From NCBI RefSeq assembly GCF_033807715.1, contig NC_084596.1, positions 38,294,958 to 38,358,957 of the forward strand: a DNA stretch of 64,000 bases. Reading direction: 5' to 3'. The stretch comes from Cololabis saira. Lineage: Eukaryota > Chordata > Actinopteri > Beloniformes > Belonidae. A program made the translations under genes and the position numbers. Below the pieces are notes generated by a model that was not told where the DNA came from, made no database searches, and was given only the letters and a program-made list of their open reading frames with translations. This document shows positions 1-14,574 of this stretch, piece after piece; within the stretch, counting starts at the first letter, position 1, and each line of letters starts with the position of its first letter.

Positions 1-548
1 TGACATTTGAATTCTGCCATATAATTACTTCTTTGTAAGCATGCATACTGAAACGAAACTTCACTTTCTTTTGTTTTTCAGGCAGATGGCATTTAAAGGG
101 TTGCCTCACTTTGCAAACTGTAAGACATTTAGACCGCGCCGCTAAAAATCTGGTACCTGGCCGACCTTTAGATAGGCATAAATCAAGAAGTTAAAATATC
201 AGTTACCAGGTGATATATATGCCTTGCACCTTGTTCCTATACCTGCACGGCTTGTACAGACTTTAGATCCCAAATACATAATAAACTACAGATATGAGCA
301 CCACTTTTCAAAAAATGTTGGCTTCACTGCTGCCGATCTGCCGCATTGTTCATCTCTACATACCCTCTCCGACAATATAAAAACAGTAAAGAATTCATAC
401 CAGGATATGTTCTGTCTTTCTCTTCTTTAAGCTCTGTTTTGGCCTCCACTAATCCCCTTGAAAAGAGATCTTGATTTTTAGCTGCAATATACATTATCAT
501 ATCGATTTAGTGGCACTAAGAAAAACAGCCACGAGTAGAGATTGTGGA
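1..548. other. No gene seen; AT-rich non-coding
   Basis: No exon with family resemblance, RNA gene or intact mobile element was recognised here. Short open frames exist, but they have no recognisable motif and no splice context. Confidence 0.5.
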
Positions 549-752
549 CATGTTAGAGAGGCTAGATTGAAATGGTTGAGATGCAGAAAGACAAGGTTAA
601 TACATTCTGTGAAAAATGGTGGACATGAGGCTGCCAGGCAGGAGTAAAAGAGGAAAACCAAATAAGAGGTCTGTGGATGTGGTGAAAGAGGATATGCAAT
701 TGGGTGGTGTGACAAAGGAAGATGGGTAAGATGGAAACAAATGGTCTGCTTG
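549..752 (+). pseudogene. LINE reverse-transcriptase C-terminal tail, degraded
   Basis: The + strand, read with several frame changes, gives the typical end of a non-LTR retrotransposon polymerase: an R-L-K-W-type start, then a basic K-R-K-x-K stretch, then a block close to VDVVKEDMQL-GGVTKED. This tail is common in teleost LINE copies. Frames are broken and the upstream polymerase is absent, so it is a 5'-truncated dead copy. The clade (RTE or I-like) cannot be decided from so short a piece. Confidence 0.55.
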
Positions 753-4398
<3,646 letters not shown>

Positions 4399-4507
4399 AT
4401 ACAATACATAGGCGACAATAATAAGTTGCTAACTAGTGCATTCTCTCAGCAAGAGAATGTATAAAGAGTGCGTGGATTTCATCGTGAATCTTCGTGGAAA
4501 AAAAATT

Positions 4508-4568
<61 letters not shown>

Positions 4569-4570
4569 TG
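4508..4570 (+). repeat. (TGCG)n microsatellite, about 16 units
   Basis: A 63-bp tetranucleotide run immediately before copy B of the duplicated unit, in the same relative position as the (TG)n run before copy A. Confidence 0.97.
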
Positions 4571-4751
4571 GACTTGGTGGTGGATTAATTTTTTGTGTAT
4601 TAATTTTATGGTACTGGTTGGATTTTTATGGTTTAGTGTAAATATTAGCAAAGTTATTGTAAGCGTTTGTATATATTGAATAATACAAAAAGGGGGGGTA
4701 CTAATTGACCGAAGGCTGCTGTCTGCTTTTCATTTAATTTTTTTCAATACA
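4571..4751 (+). repeat. Duplicated unit, copy B
   Basis: Second copy of the unit at 4215-4398, in direct orientation and offset by about 353 bp. It is preceded by (TGCG)n instead of (TG)n. The microsatellite motif therefore differs between copies while the flank is largely kept. Confidence 0.85.
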
Positions 4752-4883
4752 CAAATGTACACATGTATACACAAGTGTGTGTGTGTATATACAACCTCCA
4801 GATGATGACGATATTTGGAGTTTATATTTTCCAGCTCATAAATTGGAACAGTAAAAACAAATATGACTTAATATAGTATAGTC

Positions 4884-4917
4884 ATATTTGAAGTCATATT
4901 TGTGACTTCAAATATAT

Positions 4918-4954
<37 letters not shown>
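4884..4954. repeat. Short hairpin followed by (TA)n
   Basis: Thirteen-base inverted arms ATATTTGAAGTCA (4884-4896) and TGACTTCAAATAT (4903-4915) are followed by a 34-bp TA run at 4921-4954. It is likely simple-sequence DNA with cruciform potential. No terminator or gene role is implied in a eukaryotic setting. Confidence 0.7.
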
Positions 4955-4957
<3 letters not shown>

Positions 4958-5476
4958 TATATTCCTGTTGGATAACCACTGACAGCATGTTAATCACCTT
5001 AAACATATAGCAATCACATTGTAGGCTGCAGCTAGAGTTCACAAATTCTATGAAAAAAAAACCCAACAACATGAAAATACAGACGCGAGTTCCCATTCAT
5101 GCTCGTTGTTCACTTCCCTTTTCCTTCTCCTTTTCATCTGTATACATCTGTCCTTCCTTCTGCCATTCTCTCTTCACCCTCCCATTTGTCTCTATTTTCG
5201 GCGTGTTCTGATAGCATCAATCCTCCTGCACTCACCCAGCTCTCTCGCCCCCACACTCCGGCTCCGTCTCCCCCAGCCTTGGTGTTTCGGTGAGCGAGCC
5301 TGAAATTACAGGGGTGCAGGAGCAGGTGTGCGGCTGCTCGGCTATTGCTGCTGACTCGCATAAACGTTGAGAGGTTAGCAGTGAGCTGATGGGGTTCAGG
5401 AATACAGCTGGCCTCTAACGCTGATGGACCTCCACCAGCTCAAATCTCTGCCAAAGGCCCAGACCAGGTGCTTGGC

Positions 5477-5478
<2 letters not shown>

Positions 5479-5556
<78 letters not shown>
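5479..5556 (+). repeat. (CA)n microsatellite, 39 units
   Basis: Uninterrupted CA run of 78 bp. Frames across it are repeat artefacts. Confidence 0.97.
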
Positions 5557-5560
<4 letters not shown>

Positions 5561-7126
5561 AATGCCAAATCTATTCCACCACACACATATGCATCGCCAG
5601 ACGAATCATGAAACACATATGTGTGCCAGATCCAATAAGGATTCCAAGCTGCACTAATTCCCGCACACAGATCGCGAGCTGATGAACTCTGCCGCTGTTC
5701 TCTGCAGCGGAGAAATGAAGGTTGTAAATTTGTCTGACTCAGGACACAAGCTTCCCCAGATAATTTTCTGCCCTCCCGGGTGGAGCAGGACTTACTTGAA
5801 TGAGTCAGGAGGTCAAAGCATTCTCACCTTAGCATTTGGCTCGGTTGCTCAGCAGCTGGCTGGGAACTTTACGCAGAAAGTTCTAGTGCATCCTCTGCAA
5901 GGGTTTTTGTCCCAGTTACACATCCCTCTGTCAATGTGTCTATCTTTGTTTTCCCCCCCTTCTCCTTACCAGCTTATCCCATGTTTCGCGTTTCCCTTTT
6001 TTCCCCTCTGTCTTGTGCAAACAGGGCACAACAGCTCTTTACCTGCTATGCCTAGTGGAGGTGATGGAAGAAAAAAAAAAATCCAATAAGCATAAGTCTT
6101 GGCTCCCCTCTACTCTGCCATCTCTGAGATGTTATTTAAGCGTGACACGTGGTCGATTTTCCCATTCCACCTGGATGGCCTCGCACCCCTGCTTGACCGC
6201 CCTCCTCTCTCTCCCTCCCGTCCAGTATGGATTTTAGATGACCATGCCGTCTTACCTTACCTTCTGCTCTCCCAGATTTGGTTAGGAGACGGATAAGTAG
6301 GAAAAGGCTGTGTGAATAATGCAAGGTGAACATTAAATGTCAAGGCTAAAAATTCAGAGTTTCTCTCTATTGTCTTGCTGGCATTCATGGCATGTTTTAT
6401 TCATTTTATAATTATTGCTGGAGTCTTATATTCGAGGAAATCCTGGCAGATATTGTGAATGCTTCTTGTGAAACGAATCCTGTAAAGGAGTTTAAAGGGC
6501 AAAATAAGAGCAGAAACTTTGTTTTTCTTTTTCTGAATCACTGAGCATCCGAGAAGTAAATAGGAAGAACTTTGGAAAGACATACAAACATTTTATGTTC
6601 AATATTAAAGTCTTCCACAAAAAGTAACTAACACAGACAACAGTAGTTTCAGAGGAACACATTAGAGAACTTGGGAACTTGGATGTCTGACTGGATATTT
6701 GTCCAAACCAATTGTTTGCCTGTCAACAATGAGTCATCAAAAATAAAGTATTTTGCTATAAGCAGCACTTATGTAAGTATATTTTTGGAGAAAATATGAT
6801 CGGCACTGATGAGGTCAGAGTAGTCATTAAACAACGTGTCAGTTTCGTATACATTTTGCCATTGTACAAGAAACAGCAAATGGGGAAGGGCAGGAAAGAA
6901 TAAGGATTCATATATTTATTTATTAAATGAGGTTTACAATCTTTTGTGACAGTTTCAGGATGATTTACTTTGGTGCCTCTGCAAAAGTTTGTATTTGGGA
7001 ACTAATTTCCCCATAAGAAATAAAGGAAACATGAATAATTGGTTTCAGCCTTGACAAAAGTACCTATTTTTTTGCTATTCAAGTAAAGGTTTATAATTTC
7101 TGTAGACTTGAATAAATAATTAATAA

Positions 7127-7130
<4 letters not shown>
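5557..7130. other. No gene supported
   Basis: The largest open frame here (5682-6089, 135 codons, + strand) shows no recognised domain, has a low-complexity basic tail and lacks splice or promoter context, so it is not called. No mobile element ends were found. Confidence 0.45.

Positions 7131-7209
<79 letters not shown>
7131..7209. repeat. (AT)n microsatellite
   Basis: Uninterrupted AT run of about 79 bp, with mixed TG and TA simple sequence continuing to about 7240. Confidence 0.97.
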
Positions 7210-7211
<2 letters not shown>

Positions 7212-7240
7212 GTGTGTGTATGCGCATATATGTATATATT

Positions 7241-9095
7241 ATATAAACACATATAATAAAACAGAAAGATAACAATGCAACACAAAATATGATTATAAAG
7301 TAAAATAACTATAAAATTCACTTTACCTTATTGGACAGTTTTCTTATTGAGGAGGGAGTGGGAAGAGGGCATGGGTTACCGTCACTATCACTGGCAAAGC
7401 AATAAAGCACCAAAAAAAGCACCAAAAAAGGCATGAAAGCACAGTCAAAGACCACGAGATATCTCCATTTTTGTGTTATCTGGTTTATAACGAGAGCAGA
7501 ACTGAGCAAGGAAGCGGGTGAGAGCGACCCTGAGCCCCCACTAAATGCACACAACTGAGACAGTTCGCATGCAGACGGGTTCGTGAGTTGAACTTCCACT
7601 GTACAGACTTACAGTAATGCACTAAAGGTTTTAGCAGGCAGGACTGTTAAAATATTACTATAAAAATGTTCTTAAAAAAGTCATTTTCAGAGTTGCCTTG
7701 CTGTCAGTCGATCTGGTCTCACAGCAAAGAATACATTGATATTCAAAGTCTTTGTCTGAACAAGGTCTGATATTGAGAGGTGACGTGTTTCTGTGGCAGA
7801 AAATTTTGCCCTGACAGCACTTAACACAAGAAGGTGTTATATCACCAAAAATGATCACATTTTACACCAGCTTTAGCTCCGGGCAGGACAGTGCATGAAA
7901 CAACAGCAGCATCCTATTAATCAAATTTCCATCCTGCTTTTGAGTGCTTGAATACGTTTGCTTGACAGATGACTTTGCTAATTGCCTTTTCAAACCACAG
8001 TAATCTCATGGTACAGTGAGTGAAAATTAAAAATGTACCACCCTGAGTATTGTATTTTTTTTTTCATGCCTTAGCCTGCATTTATCCACCTGAAATTAAT
8101 TCTTTAATTTCTTTGTAAGTTACTCAGGGAATGCTTGGGATCCCAGTCCACTTAAAGCATCTTTTCTGCTACTTTACATATCAGTTCAGAAATTCTCCTT
8201 TGTCCCTAAAGACTCCTCTCAACAGTCCTTCTACAGCAGTCATTAACGATGAAATGAAGAGCAAACCTCAGCCCTTCTGAAGGGCTCTGTAAAGTCTTTT
8301 CAAAGTGGCACTGCCGAAATAGTGTTCATATAGTCTGTGTTTTTTTGGGTCGCCTAATGGAAGCGGGATGTGAAAGTTTGACGTTCGATGCTGTGAATTC
8401 ACAGCCAGACTTTGGTGTGGCTTGTGCTGCTAACACAAGTCATATGTTTGGAACTACTTGATGACACACTTGTCCAAACACATGAATCACCAAGAAACTG
8501 AAAGGAACATCACTGTGTTATCACTTCATACATCACACACGAGAAGGGGCTGCTGGTGCAGACGCTGAGGTGTAACACTGTGCTCCGGAATAAACTTGCT
8601 GCTTCCAGGGGCACGCACACTGCAAAAACAGCCCCTCTAGACACAAACTTAAATCGTAAATCTACTCAAATTGTCATGTGTACAGGTTCACCTTCATATG
8701 TGTTGCCATTATCCTCCAGCAGAAGAAGTGTTTATTGCCCCAGAGGACAGATTCAGTCAGATTTCTCATTGGGTTAGAAGTAACCCATATGGTCAAGGGA
8801 CAAAGAGAAAGAAAAAAGTCTGAAACCCTTGACCCCTGCATTGAGGTGTTGTGGTTACAGTTAAATTGAGAGACACTTTTCTAGTGGTGGTCAGGGTTGG
8901 AAATGAACTTCTTGCCATATCTGCCACACGTGGGTGGGTTTAAAAATCTACCTGTCACTTAATTTTTATCTATTCTTACCAGCCACATTTACCAGCATCA
9001 TCTAAATGTGTATCATAAATAATGGGGGGAGAAAAATGGATGCTTTTTCTTAACACGCTTGGATGGGGCTCAAGGCGTTCAAGAAAGCTTCATCT
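7241..9095. other. No gene supported
   Basis: About 1.9 kb with only short unconvincing open frames. No terminal inverted repeats or coding similarity were recognised. Confidence 0.4.
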
Positions 9096-9099
9096 TTAA

Positions 9100-10395
9100 A
9101 GCAGCACAACGTAACTTTCAGCTTTTCTGAGTTTGGCGGCATCTTGTGGACAAAATCGGTAGTGTTTTACCAGAAAGAACACTACGTTTCCCATGAGCAC
9201 CAGCGCGTACTGCCGGAAAACTCCTGTCCCGTCGCTGCATTTGTTTTGATGAGAGAAGACAGGACGCTTTTCTGTTTCACCAAGTGAACAGAAGGAACGC
9301 AAAAAAAAGATGTTAAACTGCTGGAAAGGAACTGGAATTTACCGGGATACCTTAAACAAGGAAGCCAGGGAGCAGTATATGGAGAAAATAATGATTATTA
9401 ACGGTCTGGATCCATATGAAATCCCTAAGAGATCCCTGAATCCCTGAAGAGCCATGTGTTTCAATACATTTGTATAATAGTACAACATACAGTACATGTT
9501 TTGTATCCCTCTTAATTCTCTTTTCTTTTTTTTTGACTGCTATATTATGTTGAAGAGGCGTGAGCAATATTTTTGTTTTCCTCGTGAGATTATTTTTTTC
9601 CTCTGCAGCTACAAATAGAGTTAATATTTTTTCCTCAACAAACTAGTTTTATCTGAAGATTGGGGTTAATTGCTCCGCAGAGAGCTGGCCAGCAACTGCG
9701 TTTAGCTGGAGAAGTGGGGAATAAAACCCGTGTTTTGATCCGACGCCCGTCTGTGTGAGTGTTTGTGGTTTAAGGCTGTTTATGGTTCTGCGTTAAATCG
9801 ACGCAGAGCCTACGGCGTAGGGTACGCGGCGACACGCACCGTACGTTGCGCGTCGCCACGTACCCTACGCCGTGGGTCTGCGTCGATTTAACGCAGAACC
9901 ATAAATCATGCTTTACTGTGTGTTTGGTCGTTACAGCCGCGATCCAAAGCGAGCCGACGGCTCTTTCACTCTTTTACTTTGTTATATCAGATACTTGGCC
10001 TGCGTGGTTCTGCCTCCGAGCAGGAAACCGGTGAAAAGTTAAACCATTAGGGTCTTTTCCCCACGTCTGTTATGTGGAGCTGCTGCAGCCATAACACAGC
10101 AACAGCTTCTGCGGAGCTCTGAGCTCCACGCCCCGCCCATTTTCGTCTCGACTGCGAATCGGGAAGGAGGGGGAAGTGACGTATGTGCCGTAAAGCAGTC
10201 AAAGTCGTAAAATTTGTAGTTTTTTAGTGTGGCAGGGTTCCTACCATGCTCCTCAAAGTTACATAGTGCCAGTGAAGGTGATACAGACTCCCTCAGACCA
10301 TGACAGAGGTGTCATTAAACCTGTTGGAAGTTGATGTACCATCACAATGACTCTGGAAATATGATATTAAGGTGGAAAAGTTACGTAGTGTCGCT
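9100..10395. mobile_element. TTAA-flanked non-autonomous DNA transposon (Kolobok- or piggyBac-like target)
   Basis: A 1296-bp element bounded by TTAA at 9096-9099 and 10396-10399. The left end AGCAGCACAACGTAACTTT matches the reverse complement of the right end, AGCGACACTACGTAACTTT, at 16 of 19 positions. No transposase frame is visible, so it would be moved in trans. TTAA duplication is typical of Kolobok and piggyBac elements; the ends do not begin with CCC, which favours Kolobok. A second end-like sequence, AAAGTTACATAGTGCC, lies inside at 10255-10270 in the same orientation as the right end. A separate foldback sits in the middle. The superfamily call is inferred. Confidence 0.75.
9781..9903. 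mobile_element. Nested foldback element, about 60-bp arms
   Basis: The left arm begins TATGGTTCTGCGTTAAATCG and the right arm ends with its exact complement CGATTTAACGCAGAACCATA. The arms pair over about 60 bases with few mismatches and almost no loop. It is GC-richer than its surroundings (many CG dinucleotides) and lies within the TTAA element, so it is probably a later MITE-type insertion. The target duplication is ambiguous because the end is AT-rich. Confidence 0.8.
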
Positions 10396-10399
10396 TTAA

Positions 10400-11194
10400 T
10401 TATTATTAAAGTACTAACTGCAGAAGATTTTAATTTGTTAATTAAAGGGAGAAAAAAAATCCTCCTGTACCACAGGAACCTGTTGTGTCAGCTGTGAAAT
10501 ATCTGACCCACCACAACACCCACATTTGGTCAGTGGTTGGGGGTAATTTCCATCCTTGGCAGGGGCCCAACTCTGTGAATACAATAAATAGTTTATGTTC
10601 AAATTTCCTTTCATGTGTTCAACTTTGTATAATTATATGCAACATATGCAGGTGTGAAATCCTAACCAATCTTTATCCACACAGATTAAAATTAAGCTTG
10701 ATTATATCTTGTCTTATAGCAGCTGCTATGAACACATCTGTAAAGAACCAATGAAAAGGGTTGCTTTGTTCTCTCTGGAATTTTGACCAAAACCGGTTTC
10801 ATATTTTTCAGATAGACCTCATGTGATTTTTGTCAACTTTTGAGAAAAGGGGACAATAAAGTCTCTTTTGATGTCATTTGAAGATAATACATTTTCTTGG
10901 GGATGGGAAAAGAGAGACTTTTTTGAGTTCTCAATTAATTGAATGTGGGTATCGTAGTAATGATATTCAATTTAGAGAATACCTTTTATCCAACATTCCA
11001 ACACATGCTGCTGTGACTGATGTGAACTGGGTAATTTCTGCTTTTAAAATCAAAATATGTGGACAGGGGTGTCTGTCACTGACAGCAAACTATGAATTAT
11101 TCAAAATCCCGCTCTACAGTGACGTGCGTTTGAGCATTGTTATTGTGAAGATATAGTTTTGAAAGTAAAGTTAGTGTTTCTGTGTCTCTTTCAG
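10400..11194. other. Intron or upstream sequence before the first coding exon
   Basis: No gene or repeat was recognised. The last bases (pyrimidine-rich, ending TCTCTTTCAG at 11185-11194) make a good splice acceptor. This suggests that a 5' non-coding exon lies further upstream, inside or outside the window. I could not locate it or a promoter. Confidence 0.5.
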
Positions 11195-11647
11195 GCCAGC
11201 AGGAGGTGACTGTCAGAAGAAATGCCTGTCCCAGGTGTCCTAGTAGATCACCACAGGGACCATGGCGACTCCTTGGCCAATGAGAAAAGAGAGGTGCTCC
11301 CATGGCTTTCCCAGCCTTGCTAGAAGGCCGGCCCCCTCCCTGATGCTCCTATGGTTGCCTTGGGTGTTGCTATGGCTGCCTTGGCCCACCCAGGCTGAAC
11401 AAGCGGGCAGCGGCGGGCCCAGCGGGAAGGTCCTCCACGGTTCACTGTCGTCGCCGGCCTCCTCGTCATCCTCCTCGTCCTCCTCATCCCCTTCCAGCTC
11501 CACAGCATGGGGATTCAACACAAGGCAGAGTGGGGGGCAGCTGGACTGGCTGCTGTCAGAGAAGGGACCGTTCCACAGATGCCCAGAGTACACCGAGTTC
11601 AGAGAGAGGTTCCAGCAGGGATTTTCTACCAGATACAAGATTTACAG
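11195..11647 (+). CDS. brinp3: BRINP3-like protein, first coding exon (5' UTR plus residues 1-129)
   Basis: This exon starts a BRINP-family (BMP/retinoic-acid-inducible neural-specific) protein, a secretory-pathway neural glycoprotein with a MACPF-type domain. The ATG at 11262 has a strong context (A at -3, G at +4) and an in-frame TAG at 11244-11246, so translation cannot start further upstream in this exon. Coding sequence runs 11262-11647 and ends in phase 2 at AG|GTGAGAG. Residues about 27-41 are hydrophobic (leucine and tryptophan rich), consistent with a signal peptide; cleavage is likely near TQA (43-45). Residues 61-80 are serine-rich, an insertion relative to the mammalian proteins as I recall them. 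The conserved block begins at about 94: LDWLLSEKGPFHR, then GFSTRYKIYR. Serine and lysine in GFSTRYKIY fit BRINP3; BRINP2 has threonine and arginine there. Teleosts carry duplicated brinp3 genes, so the exact paralogue is open. Confidence 0.9.
11222..11323 (+). promoter_or_regulatory. Upstream ORF overlapping the BRINP start codon
   Basis: An ATG at 11222 (G at -3) opens a frame of 33 codons plus stop (ends TAG at 11321-11323) that overlaps the main start at 11262 in a different frame. If this ATG is in the mature 5' UTR, it could reduce translation from the main start. No known peptide is encoded. Confidence 0.5.
11442..11501 (+). repeat. Poly-serine codon tract in the coding exon
   Basis: Residues 61-80 contain 17 serines in 20 positions, written mostly with TCC, TCG and TCA codons. 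This is an imperfect trinucleotide-like run prone to length change. It lies between the signal peptide and the conserved domain, so it probably forms a flexible, possibly O-glycosylated spacer. The antisense frame across it reads as an acidic Glu/Asp run, which is only a shadow. Confidence 0.85.
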
Positions 11648-11715
11648 GTGAGAGTACTCTTCACCTCTATGTGTGTACGGGATGTTTTTCTGTGTAAGTT
11701 GGAGAATCTTGAACA

Positions 11716-12346
11716 TAGGGCTGGGCGATATATCGAGATTTTAATATATATCGATATATTTTCAAACACGATATGGTACAAGACAATATCGTTTATATCG
11801 ATTTAAAAAAAAAAAAAAAAAAAAAAAAATTTTTTTTTTTTTTAATGATTTTGATATAGCTTATTTTGTGACAAATTGACTTGAATGTTTTATTTGAGAT
11901 TTGCACAAATGTTTTGTTATTTGCACAACTGGCAACCTCAGTGGAAAAGTCTGCCTGTTACTGTCTACATTGTATTAATTGCACAGTATATTTTAATTTA
12001 ATTGTTATGCAGGAAAGGGATATTTGTTTTATTTTATTCCAGAAGCATTTTTATTCTATATATGCAGGCAGTTTATTTTTATTTCATTTGTTTTATACAT
12101 TTGGGTATTGTGCAGACTTCTGTTAACAAAGGTACCTGTGTGACATTTGGCACGAGGCTTTGTATTAAAACTGTTTTTTTAAGGGTTTGCCCTAGAAAAA
12201 AATGAAGCTAACAGAGATGCTATGCTATAATGCTTTGGGGGAAACCCCAATTAAGGCACAGAAAAAATATCGAGATATATATCGAGTATCGCCATTTAGC
12301 TAGAAAATATCGAGATATGACTTTTGGTCCATATCGCCCAGCCCTA
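11716..12346. mobile_element. hAT-type MITE (TAGGGCTGGGCGATA ends)
   Basis: A 631-bp element with near-perfect terminal inverted repeats (TAGGGCTGGGCGATA at the left, TATCGCCCAGCCCTA at the right), flanked by an exact 8-bp duplication CTTGAACA (11708-11715 and 12347-12354). The 8-bp duplication and TAGGG-type ends identify the hAT superfamily. Internal sequence is AT-rich, with an A27-T14-type block near 11803-11841, and has no transposase. It lies about 60 bp after the first coding exon's splice donor. Confidence 0.92.
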
Positions 12347-12354
12347 CTTGAACA

Positions 12355-12747
12355 AAAAAAAAGACTGAGCTTTAAAAAAGTGCCATTTTCCCTCCAACTA
12401 TTGATCCTCTACATCCTGTATCTGAGTCAAGATATCCGACTGTTCCTGTCAAGTGATGCATGCCGTTCATTTTACTTGTGTGACTTCTTAGGAAAACAAG
12501 TTACCTGACTCTACTTGCCACAGGATAGTCATCTTTGATCTCAGAGGAAAAGATAAAGGTTTTCATGTCGTTTTAGATCAAGACACATGAAAAGCTTCAG
12601 TAAGGCTTCATCTCTAAAATTATTTCAAACAACTAACTGCTAAGAATTGGAAAATGTCATTCGTGCTTCTATTATATCTTTTTTTTTTCACAATTTAGGT
12701 CAAACTCAGTTAATCCATTTATGCGTGTGGTACAATAAGCTTTGATA
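12355..12747. other. Intronic, nothing recognised
   Basis: No gene, repeat end or RNA was recognised in this short interval between two mobile elements. Confidence 0.4.
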
Positions 12748-13110
12748 CAGTCACATGAAAAAGATGCACACCCTCTTTTTAAAATTTTAAAAGTCAGGAC
12801 CGAATAAAAAAAAAAAAGGAGAAGAGGATATGGTCCTTAAACTTTGTCATTTTTTACTCAAGGAAAGAGCTAAGAAAAATGCAGAACGAGAGCATAAAAC
12901 CACAGACAGATTAAGATTACTTTATTGATTACGTTTTCTTTACTGATGTTCACGGGGGAAATTCAAAAGGAGACCAAAACAGAGATGTCTGGACTTAATA
13001 TGTAGTTCCAAGTTTGCTGAAATCCAAACATCGTACATCAGGACCAAGACCACATCATGGGAGCTACTTGATTTATTCATTTGTTACATGTTACTTCTGC
13101 AAACGGCTTG
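12748..13110 (+). mobile_element. Tc1/mariner-like remnant (left end)
   Basis: After a TA at 12746-12747, the sequence CAGTCACATGAAAAAGATG followed by CACACCCTC resembles the terminal repeat of a common teleost Tc1-like family. The following 300 bases keep scattered similarity to the non-coding interior as I recall it. No matching right end was found, so the extent is approximate and the copy is truncated. Confidence 0.4.
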
Positions 13111-14574
13111 GCTTCTGTTAAGTTAAAAATGACGTGATGTGTGATCCGAAGACGTATTTATCACAAACTGAGCACAATTAACTTTCTCAGCACAAACTGA
13201 GAGAGTTCGTTAAAGATGGATGAAGTTTGGGCAGTCAAATATTGACTGCAAATGTTAAAGTATGAGTGATAAAAGTGTGCAATAGTGGCCTCCTTTTTTC
13301 CTTCTTTTTATTAATGCTGCAGTGCATGACTCAAGAATTCAATCCAAAAGTTCTGTGGGAGAATATATAATGAAAAGCTGTTATCTTTTACCCCCCCCCC
13401 CACCCAAAAAAAAGATAGTACTCTTTTCAAACAGAATTCTTTGTGTAAAACTCTTGTGGCTGGATGAAAATGTAGCTTCTTCTTTATAGATGGTTTTCTC
13501 TGAGTGTGAGATTTTTGCAGCTGTTTTGAATTGAGATATTTTAATGATCTAATTTCGCCTAAATAAGCTGGGAGGAGAGGGGGTTGGCATGTTTTATGAC
13601 GCTTCATTGGGGGGCTAAAATGACTACACCAACCTTATATATCTGTGTTTTATGTGGTTTTAAAATACATCCAGAAGATTAAAGTCAGACCACTAAATGC
13701 TCTTCACGTTGTGTATGAATGGATAAGAGGAACTATAAATTTTGAGTGGCAGGCACGATGGCGTGGTGGCTGCTTGTGTAGGCTGTGGATCAATCGTGTT
13801 TTTCTTCAGTCCCTCAGACTGTTTTCTCATTCACTCTCCTCTGATTCATGAGCTCTGTGGGATCAAAGTAAATGTCGTGCAGTCCTGAACTATTTGACTT
13901 AAAAGAGCATTTTATGAGCAGCCATTACAACTTGCGATATAACATCTACAGTGAACTCAAAAAAAGTCAACTTATGAAGAGTTGCATCACCAACCTCAGC
14001 AGCAAACCAAATGCAACTTAAGATAGTACAAAAGAAGAATTTTTAATTCCCTGGTTGAACTGTTTCTTGCATTCATTTGAGTTAAAAACTTTCCAAAGAG
14101 TTTATTACACTGAAAATAAATTGGTTCATATTTGAAAGGTTACACTCTGGGTTGGGCTTCATATATTATATGATAGTGTTAAGATGACTTCACTTTACCT
14201 ACACCTACACTAAACTCTACCAACTAAGCAAACTCGCATTTGCTTAAAAGTAATAAAGATACCGAAAAATTCCAATTGAAGGTGCAGTTTAAAATTTAAT
14301 CATTTGACATTAAAAGGAACAAAGAAAAAGAAAACAGTCACTCTTAAAAATTATTTTGTTTCACCAAGTATAAACCCAGGATAATTCTATTTTCTTTCAC
14401 ATCAAATTCATTTCATTTGCTCATAAGAACAACGAAAAATGCTCTTACCATTTTTATAAGGCGGTGAAAAAACTACGACAAATGTTGTTTTAAACAGTAG
14501 ATGTAAAAGTTGAGTATAATGATGTTCGGTATATAAACAATATCTATGAAAGGCTGAGTCTTTGAGGAGTAAAG
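13111..14574. other. Intronic, nothing firm
   Basis: No host exon was recognised. The sequence after a TA at about 13949-13950 (CAGTGAACTCAAAAAAAGTC) could be the left end of the Tc1-like copy that follows, but no matching right end was found to prove it. Confidence 0.35.

Noticed and set aside
5682..6089. 135-codon open frame on the + strand, the longest in the window
   Set aside because: No recognised domain, low-complexity tail, no splice or promoter context. A frame of this length is expected by chance in 64 kb.
11262..11282. Start at the second in-frame methionine (residue 7) instead of the first
   Set aside because: The first ATG has the better context and lies just after an in-frame stop. 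The second remains possible but is not favoured.
11240..11638. 132-codon - strand frame with an acidic run
   Set aside because: It is the antisense shadow of the BRINP first coding exon; the acidic run is the complement of the serine codons.
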